A stretch of DNA of 5,638 bases from Deltaproteobacteria bacterium (GTDB lineage: Bacteria; Desulfobacterota; Binatia; UBA9968), in the NCBI GenBank assembly GCA_016184235.1, contig JACPDC010000221.1, positions 1 through 5,638 on the forward strand. Reading direction: 5' to 3'. Below the pieces are notes generated by a model. That model was not told where the DNA came from and did no database searches. It worked only from the letters and a program-made list of their open reading frames with translations. The position numbers and the translations under genes are program-made. This document shows, piece by piece, positions 1 through 5,585 of the stretch. The first letter of the stretch is position 1; the number at the start of each line of letters is the position of its first letter.

Positions 1-937
1 CCAGGCTCGGCATGAAGGGAACCATGAGCAACAGGACGTTCGACGGAAGATGGGTAAAGACCATGGTATTGAGCAAGCCGATCCGGCGCGCGAGCGGCGC
101 CGCAAACAGGAAGGAAAGCGCCGACAGAAAGTTCGTGCCGAAAAAAATCGCCCCCAATGTTTTGCTGTCGACTCCGTAACGCAGGTAAAACCAATAGGCG
201 ACCAAGCTCTGGACGACAAAACCTCCGGCAAAGGCGTCGATCGCAAACAGGGCCGAGAGCTTTGTCACCGCGGCGCGCGAGCGGTGCACGCCGTAGCGCG
301 GCTGCGGCGAAGCGCTCACACGCTTCGCCGCCTCCAGCGCCGGGGAGAGTCTGGCAAACAAGACAAGCATCAAGAAGGCGGCGGCAACATAGCCCCAAAT
401 CAACAAGCGGTAGCCCGCGAGCGGGGCAATGCTTAAAAAAGGCGGCAGGGCCACAGCCAGAGCCCCCAAGGCCCCGGCCAACGAGCCCACCAGGTTATAG
501 GCGGCAAAAATAGCGGTGCGCTGCCGGTCGCTGGTGGTTTGCGGCAAAGCCGCCTGCTCGACGGAGAGGAACGGCCCCACCTCTTTGCCCGAGGGGCTGA
601 TCGTGCCCAGCACGGCGGCCACGCTGAGCAGGAGCAGGCTGTCGGTCAAGGCGAAAACCGCTCCGGCCAGGGCCATCAACGCGGCGCCGATGATCAGGAC
701 GCGCCTGCGGCCGTACTGGTCGGCTACGGTGGTCAAAAACACCGTCATCACGGCTCCACCCGCCAGGGCGGCGGTAAATACGATGCCGATGGCCGCCGCA
801 TCCAGCCCGATCACGGCGAGGTAGAGGCCGAGCACGACGGACAAAAAGCCGTAGGCAAAGGAGCGCACGGCGCAGGTGACAAAGAGCAGCCAGCCGTCGC
901 GTGAAAGCTCCGGCAAATGGCGCGATCGCCTGGACAA
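1..937 (-). CDS. MFS transporter, N-terminal part (runs off left edge)
   Basis: I translated the minus strand by hand and found one open frame without stops from about position 937 to the window edge, giving roughly 312 residues of a protein usually near 400. It is an inner-membrane major facilitator superfamily carrier. Hydrophobic helices begin at about residue 16 (GWLLFVTCAVRSFAYGF) and 50. Between TM2 and TM3 lies MFS motif A, ADQYGRRR (residues 72-79). A second helix bundle starts near residue 225 after a hydrophilic central loop (about 198-224), as expected for 6+6 helices. The conserved-looking segments around 111-131 (GTISPSGKEVGPF) and 294-310 (FTHLPSN...) suggest a particular MFS subfamily whose substrate I cannot name. 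No ATG lies near the N-terminus. TTG at 937 is my best start, but no good Shine-Dalgarno precedes it, so the start is uncertain. It begins about 23 bp after the SDR stop, so it is probably the second gene of an SDR-MFS operon. Confidence 0.85.
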   Translation of the reverse strand, partial: MSRRSRHLPELSRDGWLLFVTCAVRSFAYGFLSVVLGLYLAVIGLDAAAIGIVFTAALAGGAVMTVFLTTVADQYGRRRVLIIGAALMALAGAVFALTDSLLLLSVAAVLGTISPSGKEVGPFLSVEQAALPQTTSDRQRTAIFAAYNLVGSLAGALGALAVALPPFLSIAPLAGYRLLIWGYVAAAFLMLVLFARLSPALEAAKRVSASPQPRYGVHRSRAAVTKLSALFAIDAFAGGFVVQSLVAYWFYLRYGVDSKTLGAIFFGTNFLSALSFLFAAPLARRIGLLNTMVFTHLPSNVLLLMVPFMPSL

Positions 938-960
938 TGGACGTAGCCTACCCAGGTCGT

Positions 961-1710
961 TTACCCGCCGGAGGCGCTGCCCATGGAGTTCATCCGGCCG
1001 CCATCCACCGCCAGGACGGCATTGGTAATATAACTCGCCTTTTCTGATACCAGAAACAGGGCCGCCTCACCCACCTCCTCCGGCTGGCCGATGCGGCGAA
1101 GCGGAATGGAATCGTATTCGAGCTTTCTATTTCCCATTTCCTTGCTGCCGATGGGAGTGCCGACAATGCCGGAGACGATGCAGTTGACTCTGATCTTGTG
1201 CGGGGCCAGATCCACGGCAGCCTGCTTGGTCAGGGCGAAGATTCCCCCCTTGGAGACCGAATAGGCCGCCCGCCCCGGACTCGCCCTCTCTCCGGAGGCC
1301 GCGGAGATATTGATGATCGCCCCGCCGCCATGCTCTTTCATGATCTTCGCCGCATGCTGGATGGTCAGGAAGTAACCGGTCAGGTTGGTCGCCAGGGTCT
1401 GATTCCATTCCTCCAGGGGCAACTCCAGAACGCCGGCCCTGGAGGCCTGAGCGGCCACGCTGTTGACCAGGATATCGAGCTTGCGATGGTTCTTCCTGAT
1501 ATGGTCAAAGAGCGCCCCGACCTGCTCGGGCCGGCTCACATCAGCGGCAAAGGAGTCGCCGTTGAGCTCTCGAGCGATCTTCGCGGCCTCTTCGGCATGG
1601 CGCGAGTGAATAATCACTTTGGCGCCCTCGCGCGCAAAAGCGCGCGCGATTCCCAGGCCGATGTTGTTCGTCGAGCCCGTCACCAGGGCGATCTTGTCTT
1701 TGAGCAGCAT
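961..1710 (-). CDS. Short-chain dehydrogenase/reductase (SDR), atypical active site
   Basis: This is a 249-residue classical-size SDR, a cytoplasmic NAD(P)(H)-dependent oxidoreductase with a Rossmann fold. The nucleotide-binding motif is TGSTNNIG (residues 11-18) and the acidic D57 of the AADV segment fits the adenine-binding position. Y150 and K154 of YSVSK form the catalytic YxxxK, and N109 fits the structural/catalytic Asn. The terminal part, with A234-V235-D236-G237-G238, matches the usual SDR C-terminus. Departures from the family: the middle Gly of TGxxxGIG is Asn16, NNAG is replaced by NSVA (83-86), and the position 13 residues before Tyr150, normally the catalytic Ser, is Ala137, with Ser136 next to it. 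FabG-like or sugar/alcohol SDR annotations would be guesses; the substrate is unknown. The start ATG has a clear Shine-Dalgarno (AAAGGAGA) 5 nt upstream. It is divergent from the THI5-like gene and followed on the same strand by the MFS gene. Confidence 0.93.
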   Translation of the reverse strand: MLLKDKIALVTGSTNNIGLGIARAFAREGAKVIIHSRHAEEAAKIARELNGDSFAADVSRPEQVGALFDHIRKNHRKLDILVNSVAAQASRAGVLELPLEEWNQTLATNLTGYFLTIQHAAKIMKEHGGGAIINISAASGERASPGRAAYSVSKGGIFALTKQAAVDLAPHKIRVNCIVSGIVGTPIGSKEMGNRKLEYDSIPLRRIGQPEEVGEAALFLVSEKASYITNAVLAVDGGRMNSMGSASGG

Positions 1711-1715
1711 TCGTT

Positions 1716-1723
1716 TCTCCTTT
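1716..1723 (-). promoter_or_regulatory. Shine-Dalgarno of the SDR gene
   Basis: The minus strand reads AAAGGAGA followed by 5 nt and the ATG ending at 1708. This is close to ideal and fixes the SDR start at 1710. Confidence 0.75.
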
Positions 1724-1794
1724 CTGGATTTCGAATCGCACAGAGGCTACCTCAGAGCGAAATGCTGATCAAGGACTTGTCGCCACCTGGCCCA

Positions 1795-1824
1795 TTGTCA
1801 AAAGGGGCAGTTTGCTCTAACAAT
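1795..1824 (+). promoter_or_regulatory. Candidate sigma70-type promoter for the signal-less THI5-like gene
   Basis: TTGTCA at 1795-1800 (5/6 to the -35 consensus) is followed after 17-18 bp by TAACAAT (1818-1824), a moderate -10. The predicted transcript would start near 1831 and leave a leader of about 25 nt before the ATG at 1856. The same bases read on the minus strand give a perfect TTGACA (1801-1796) pointing toward the SDR, but I see no matching -10 at the right distance. Pattern match only. Confidence 0.35.
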
Positions 1825-1846
1825 GCGGGCAGAAGGCAAAGAGTCC

Positions 1847-1853
1847 GGAGGAG
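1847..1853 (+). promoter_or_regulatory. Shine-Dalgarno that decides the start of the THI5-like gene
   Basis: GGAGGAG lies just upstream of ATG 1856. The in-frame ATG at 1823 has no purine-rich site before it, so 1856 is preferred and the protein is 313 residues. Confidence 0.7.
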
Positions 1854-1855
1854 CC

Positions 1856-2797
1856 ATGGATCTGATTCGCACCACCGGTTACCATCGCAGGCCGGCCCAC
1901 GTCGTCGCCGAAAAAAAGGGCTTCTTTGCCGGGGAAGGGCTGGAAGTAAGCTTCGAGGAAGCCACCTACGCCCCGGGGCACAACCAGGGAATGGCCGAAG
2001 GACGCTGGGGCATATCGCTCAGCAGCCCGGACACCATGATCGCCCGGACCACCAGGGACGGAGTCGATTTTCTACTCTTCATGCAGGCCGAGGAAGGGCT
2101 CGACGCCTTTCTGATAGGAAGGCCCGGAATTGGATCCCTGGAACAGCTGCGCGGCAAGCTCCTGGCGGGCGATCCCGGAGACTCGAACCTTGATCTCATT
2201 CGAAAGAAGATCCTGCGCGCGCACGGCATCGAGGAGAGCGACTACCAGGTGGAGATCATCGGCAGCTCCCCGTACCGGCTTGAGGCTTTCTTGCAGGGAA
2301 AGGTCGTGGCGGCGATGCTCACGCCGCCGTCGTCCGAGAAGGCCTTCGGCGCCGGCGGGACTCTCCTCGCCAAGGCCGAAGACTATGTTCCCAACTGGCC
2401 GCTCACCGGCGGTTGGGGCTTAAGAAAGTGGATCGAGAGCCATAGAGATCTGGTAGTCCGTTTTATACGGGCCTGGGCGGCAGCGACCGACTGGCTTCTT
2501 GAGCGCGAGCATTTCGAGGAGACCATCCAACTGGTCATGGAGGCCGGCCACATCAATCGGGAAAGGGCGGAGCACGCCTACGGCAAAGTCGTCCCCAAGG
2601 GCCGGATCAGCCCCGTAACCATACGCAAGGTATTGGAGCTGCGCATCGAGCTGGGCGTTTATCCTCCGCCCCACAGCCCGGCCGAGCGCTTCTATGATTT
2701 CAGCTACTGGTGTGTTTCGGATCGTAGGTGGATGATTGCAGGGCTTCGAGCCGCTCGGAGGAATAACGGTCCTTGCGGACCTGCCAGATGCCGGTGA
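1856..2797 (+). CDS. SsuA/THI5-like (NMT1) domain protein without signal peptide
   Basis: The protein is 313 residues and has the periplasmic-binding-protein type 2 fold of the SsuA/THI5/NMT1 group. It opens directly on the first strand (MDLIRTTGYHRRPAH) and the typical AEKKGFFAGEGLEV helix-strand (18-31), then the GRPGIGSLEQLRGKLLAGDPG hinge region (88-108) and a helical C-terminal lobe (about 190-270). There is no hydrophobic leader, nor one in the in-frame sequence upstream, so it is probably cytoplasmic. That is unusual for an ABC binding protein but known for THI5-type enzymes and for 4,5-dihydroxyphthalate-decarboxylase-like members of this fold. The Cys-rich CCCFC motif of fungal THI5 is absent, so pyrimidine synthesis is not indicated. 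The last 27 or so residues, after FYDFSYW (280-286), are Arg/Cys-rich and unlike the family. They are encoded within the 98-bp tail-to-tail overlap with moaA, so the natural stop may have been lost. Its role is unknown. Confidence 0.85.
   Translation: MDLIRTTGYHRRPAHVVAEKKGFFAGEGLEVSFEEATYAPGHNQGMAEGRWGISLSSPDTMIARTTRDGVDFLLFMQAEEGLDAFLIGRPGIGSLEQLRGKLLAGDPGDSNLDLIRKKILRAHGIEESDYQVEIIGSSPYRLEAFLQGKVVAAMLTPPSSEKAFGAGGTLLAKAEDYVPNWPLTGGWGLRKWIESHRDLVVRFIRAWAAATDWLLEREHFEETIQLVMEAGHINRERAEHAYGKVVPKGRISPVTIRKVLELRIELGVYPPPHSPAERFYDFSYWCVSDRRWMIAGLRAARRNNGPCGPARCR
2700..2797. other. 98-bp convergent (tail-to-tail) gene overlap
   Basis: The plus-strand THI5-like frame stops at 2795-2797 and the minus-strand moaA frame stops at 2702-2700, so 98 bp are read in both directions. 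There is no terminator hairpin between the two genes. Both proteins have C-terminal residues in this stretch that differ from their families. This fits a deletion that joined the two gene ends, but ordinary drift is not excluded. Confidence 0.8.
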
Positions 2798-3686
2798 TGA
2801 AATTCAAAATTTCTTCGTCGCTCGAGCCGCCCCTTAAGAGGGCCTTGAGATCGTGGCCTGTTGAGGAGAAGAGACAGGTGACCAGTTTGCCGTCCGCCGT
2901 CAGTCTCGCTCGGTTGCAGGTCGAGCAAAAAGGCTCGGTCACCGAGGCGACGATCCCCACCTCGCCGCGGCCGTCGACGAATTCGTAATCCACCGCCGGC
3001 GCGCTGCCGTTCTCCCTGCCCACCTCTCTGAGCGGAAAGCGCGCGTTGATCTTCTCCACGATCTCCTTTTTGGACACCAGCTTCTCCGAGGTCCAGCTGT
3101 TGGTGTTGCCGACGTCCATGTATTCGATAAAGCGCATGAAGAAGCCGTTGTCCCGGGAAAATTCCACCAGCTCGACGATGTCGTCGTCGTTCACGCCCCG
3201 CTCGATCACCGCGTTGACCTTGATCGGATGGAGGCCCTGTTTCTGGGCGGCGAAAAGCCCTTCCAATACCTTGTCGAGATCGCCCCGCTTGCAGATCTCT
3301 TTGAACTTTTCGGGCTTAAGGGTATCGACGCTCACGTTGATGCGCTTGAGCCCCGCTGCCTTGAACCCCGCCACCTTGTCGGCCAGCAGCGACCCGTTGG
3401 TGGTGACGCAAATATCTTTTATCCCCTCTATAGAGGAGAGCTGGGCGATCAGGAGCTCCAGGTTCCGCCGCATCAGAGGCTCGCCGCCGGTGAGCCGGAT
3501 CTTGTCGACGCCTAACCGGGCGAAGAGCCGCGCCAGCCGGGTAATCTCCTCGAAGGTCAGGATCTCCTTTTTATCGATCCACTCGTACTCGTCATGGGGC
3601 ATGCAATAGACGCAGCGGAAATTGCACCTGTCCGTGACGGATATCCTGAGGTCCTTGATCGGCCGTTTGTAGCCATCGACCAACAT
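2700..3686 (-). CDS. moaA: GTP 3',8-cyclase MoaA, C-terminal Gly-Gly missing
   Basis: MoaA is the radical-SAM enzyme that converts GTP to 3',8-cyclo-7,8-dihydro-GTP, the first step of molybdopterin cofactor synthesis; MoaC then makes cPMP. The 328-residue length is normal. The SAM-cluster motif CNFRCVYC supplies C21, C25 and C28. LTGGEP (65-70) is the SAM-binding GGE motif. The C-terminal substrate cluster has C254, C257 and C271 (CxxC-x13-C), with R259 and R261 of NRARL placed like the GTP-site arginines. R14 of LRISVTDR matches the third conserved Arg. The N-terminus MLVDGYKRPI is family-typical and supports the start, although no strong Shine-Dalgarno precedes it. The C-terminus is odd: it ends STYDPKHTSS instead of the (K/R)xEMxxxGG tail whose Gly-Gly is needed for catalysis in studied MoaA proteins. 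The 3' end overlaps the convergent THI5-like gene by 98 bp. No other Moco gene is in the window. Confidence 0.96.
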   Translation of the reverse strand: MLVDGYKRPIKDLRISVTDRCNFRCVYCMPHDEYEWIDKKEILTFEEITRLARLFARLGVDKIRLTGGEPLMRRNLELLIAQLSSIEGIKDICVTTNGSLLADKVAGFKAAGLKRINVSVDTLKPEKFKEICKRGDLDKVLEGLFAAQKQGLHPIKVNAVIERGVNDDDIVELVEFSRDNGFFMRFIEYMDVGNTNSWTSEKLVSKKEIVEKINARFPLREVGRENGSAPAVDYEFVDGRGEVGIVASVTEPFCSTCNRARLTADGKLVTCLFSSTGHDLKALLRGGSSDEEILNFITGIWQVRKDRYSSERLEALQSSTYDPKHTSS

Positions 3687-3694
3687 AGATCGTT

Positions 3695-3723
3695 ACTATG
3701 CAACAAAGAGGCGGCCCAAGCAA
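3695..3723 (-). promoter_or_regulatory. Weak candidate promoter for moaA
   Basis: On the minus strand TTGCTT (3723-3718) and CATAGT (3700-3695) are separated by 17 bp and sit shortly before the moaA ATG. The -35 matches only 3/6 and the -10 matches 4/6, so this is a low-confidence pattern match. Confidence 0.2.
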
Positions 3724-3738
3724 GAGTCCCTGAGCCGA

Positions 3739-3767
3739 TTGACAGACGCCCTATTTGCAAATAATCT
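3739..3767 (+). promoter_or_regulatory. Sigma70-type promoter of the binding protein-isomerase operon
   Basis: A perfect -35 TTGACA lies at 3739-3744. The AT-rich -10 can be read as AATAAT (3760-3765, 15-bp spacer) or TAATCT (3762-3767, 17-bp spacer). The predicted start near 3772-3774 leaves about 25 nt to the ATG at 3798. This AT-rich patch stands out in a GC-rich window. A 12-bp palindrome overlaps its spacer and -10. Confidence 0.55.
3752..3763. promoter_or_regulatory. Candidate operator: perfect 12-bp palindrome
   Basis: TATTTGCAAATA is identical to its reverse complement and lies between the -35 and -10 of the candidate promoter. That is where a dimeric repressor would block RNA polymerase. 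It could also influence the divergent moaA. No regulator gene is in the window, so the binding protein is unknown. Confidence 0.4.
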
Positions 3768-3785
3768 CAGGCGGCTTTATTCCAC

Positions 3786-3790
3786 GGAGG
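3786..3790 (+). promoter_or_regulatory. Shine-Dalgarno of the exported binding protein
   Basis: GGAGG is followed by 7 nt and ATG 3798, which is optimal spacing and settles the start. Confidence 0.75.
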
Positions 3791-3797
3791 CAAAGAA

Positions 3798-4811
3798 ATG
3801 AGCAAGCGAGGACGGATATTTCTCTGGGCGAATCTTTGCGTCGCCCTGGTATTTACCCTCTTACAGCGTGCCGAAGGGGCGGAGTCTCCCGCGCCGCGGA
3901 AAATCAGAGCGGGGTACACCTCTATTTCCGGAAACATGACGCCGCTGTGGGCAGCAAAAGAAGGGGGATACCTAAAGAAGCACGGGCTCGACGCCGAACT
4001 GATCTCCATGCCCAGCGGCAACGAGGGGATGAATGCGCTCATCGCCGGCGAGCTGCAGTTTCTGGCGATCGCCGGGAGCACGACCGCAACCGCAGCCGTC
4101 GGGGGAGCGGAAGTCGTGGCCCTGGCTACCACGATTGACCGGCTGGTGACCAGCCTTATCGTCGGACCGGCTATCCAGAAGCCGGAGGATCTCAAGGGAA
4201 AGTCCGTTGGGATCAGCCGCTTCGGCACCTCCATTGACACTGCGGCCCGGCTGGCGATTCAGCATTACGGCCTTGAGCCGGTCAAGGACGTGGCGATCAC
4301 GCAGATCGGGGCCATGAGCTCCATTCTGGCCGCGCTGCGCGGCGACCGGATACAGGGAGCCATTCTCTCCTATCCTTCCATCACCCAGGCGCGACGCGAG
4401 GGGTTCCGCGAACTCTTGGACATCGCTTCGCTCGGGATGCCCTATGCCTCTACGGGAATCACCGTTCGGCGCGCCCTTGCGCAGCAGGATCGCGCCCTGG
4501 CCGCGAATTACGTAAAGGCGATCGTGGAGGCGATCGCCCGGTTGAAGAAGGACAAGGCGTTTGGCCTGGAAGTGATGAGCAAGTATCTGCGCACGACGGA
4601 TAAGGCGGTGCTGCAGGAGACCTACGAGGTGTCCGTAGTCAAGTATCTCAAAAAGACTCCGCTGCCGACTCCGGAGGCCTTTCAATCTGTCCTTGAGGAG
4701 CTTGCCGGCAGAAATCCCAAGGCGAAAGATCAGGATCCGAGGAGGTTTTTCGACGACAGCTTCGTGCGGGAGCTGGATAAGAGCGGCTTCATCGACTCTC
4801 TTTACCGATAG
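3798..4811 (+). CDS. ABC transporter substrate-binding protein, SsuA/THI5-like (NMT1)
   Basis: This 337-residue protein is an exported solute-binding component of a NitT/TauT/SsuA-type ABC importer. A Sec signal peptide is visible: basic start MSKRGR, hydrophobic core (about 7-22), and likely cleavage after A28 in RAEGAES. Cys14 is not in a lipobox, so the mature protein should be free in the periplasm. The mature part starts with the first strand KIRAGYTSISGNMTPLW (35-51), then the typical AAKEGGYLKKHGLDAEL (52-68). The PEDLKGKSVGIS hinge (129-140) and a conserved-looking FGTSIDTAARLA segment (142-153) follow. A helical C-terminal lobe ends GFIDSLYR. The ligand cannot be told from sequence; relatives bind sulfonates, nitrate, pyrimidines or aromatic acids. 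No permease or ATPase gene is in the window. The racemase-fold gene follows after 9 bp, so the two are almost certainly cotranscribed, and the ligand is probably a substrate or precursor for that enzyme. Confidence 0.92.
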   Translation: MSKRGRIFLWANLCVALVFTLLQRAEGAESPAPRKIRAGYTSISGNMTPLWAAKEGGYLKKHGLDAELISMPSGNEGMNALIAGELQFLAIAGSTTATAAVGGAEVVALATTIDRLVTSLIVGPAIQKPEDLKGKSVGISRFGTSIDTAARLAIQHYGLEPVKDVAITQIGAMSSILAALRGDRIQGAILSYPSITQARREGFRELLDIASLGMPYASTGITVRRALAQQDRALAANYVKAIVEAIARLKKDKAFGLEVMSKYLRTTDKAVLQETYEVSVVKYLKKTPLPTPEAFQSVLEELAGRNPKAKDQDPRRFFDDSFVRELDKSGFIDSLYR

Positions 4812-4820
4812 AGGGAAGGG

Positions 4821-5585
4821 ATGCGCTACGGCTGGCGGGCCCGCATCGGCCACATCGCCCCGGCGATCCTGGATACCTCGGCCGAGGAGTTTCGCAAGCT
4901 CCTGCCCGACGGCGTCCTCCACGTGGGGCTCACCATCAGCGAGCCGATTCAGACCTTAGGGGCGGAGCAGGCGGCAGCGGCTTTCGAGCGCATGGTGGAG
5001 GCGGGCAAGAGACTGGCGCGCGAACAGGTGGATGTCATCGTCTGCGGCGGCGCTCCCGTGGCCCTGTCGCGGGGTCCCAACGGGGACGCTGAACTTGCGG
5101 ATCTGCTGCGCCGGGAGACGGGCCTGCCGGTGGTCACCGCCAATGGGGCAGTCGTGGATGCCCTGCGGCTTCTCGGCGCGCGCTCTCTGGTCGCCGTGAG
5201 CCCTTTTCTGGAAAGCCGCAACGAAGAGATGCGAAAATTTCTCGAAGCCTCCGGCTTCCGCGTCCTTGCTACACGGGGGCTGGGGCTGGTAAACAACATC
5301 GATTTCGCCACGCAATCGGCCGAGGCCGCTTACGGCCTTGCCAGGCAGGCGGCCGCGGCGCATCCCGAGGCGGAGGCGATTTACATCGCCTGCCCGCGCT
5401 GGCCCGTAGTGGACATCATCGCGGCTCTGGAAGCCGACACGGGAAAACCCGTGGTGGCCGCCGCCGCGGCCATGGTCTGGGGCGCCCTGCGGGCGCTCAG
5501 CATCGGCGAGAGCCGCCCAGGCTACGGCCGGCTGCTGGAGATATTGCGCTCTTCGGCGGAGCCTCGCGGCGCCCGGGGCCTCTGA
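4821..5585 (+). CDS. Asp/Glu racemase-fold enzyme (maleate isomerase / arylmalonate decarboxylase group)
   Basis: The 254-residue length fits the maleate isomerase / arylmalonate decarboxylase (AMDase) branch of the Asp/Glu racemase superfamily, cofactor-free cytoplasmic enzymes with two Rossmann-like halves. The N-terminus RIGHIAP (8-14) matches the opening strand and substrate-carboxylate loop. The first-half catalytic position is Cys75 (VIVCGGAP) and the second-half one is Cys191 (YIACPRW). Having both cysteines resembles maleate isomerases and racemases; AMDase keeps only the second and has Gly at the first. Two features are unusual. The conserved TPY segment reads SPF (127-129), so the active-site Tyr is Phe129, and Cys191 is followed by Pro-Arg-Trp rather than the usual Thr or Gly. 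Substrate and reaction (isomerisation, racemisation or decarboxylation of a small dicarboxylate) are therefore open. A purine-rich GAGGGAAGGG lies directly before the ATG, 9 bp after the binding-protein stop, which supports one operon. Confidence 0.88.
   Translation: MRYGWRARIGHIAPAILDTSAEEFRKLLPDGVLHVGLTISEPIQTLGAEQAAAAFERMVEAGKRLAREQVDVIVCGGAPVALSRGPNGDAELADLLRRETGLPVVTANGAVVDALRLLGARSLVAVSPFLESRNEEMRKFLEASGFRVLATRGLGLVNNIDFATQSAEAAYGLARQAAAAHPEAEAIYIACPRWPVVDIIAALEADTGKPVVAAAAAMVWGALRALSIGESRPGYGRLLEILRSSAEPRGARGL

Noticed and set aside
50..904. Plus-strand open frames over the left end
   Set aside because: The minus strand here reads as a continuous MFS transporter with motif A; the plus frames are low-complexity Arg/Gln-rich shadows.
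1769..1779. CAAGGACTTG, a short inverted repeat in the SDR/THI5-like intergenic region
   Set aside because: Four-base arms are too short to support an operator without conservation data.
1198..2193. Long plus-strand open frame (331 codons) antisense to the SDR and running into the THI5-like gene
   Set aside because: It is Arg/Gly/Pro-rich with no domain, overlaps two well-supported genes, and is typical of GC-rich antisense frames.
919..4537. GCGATCGC octamers (near 920, 4064 and 4531), reminiscent of cyanobacterial HIP1
   Set aside because: Only three copies, explained by GC-rich codons, and the gene content does not suggest a cyanobacterium.
3972..4922. Minus-strand open frame (316 codons) opposite the binding protein
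   Set aside because: Its composition and lack of motifs mark it as a shadow of the clear ABC binding-protein gene.
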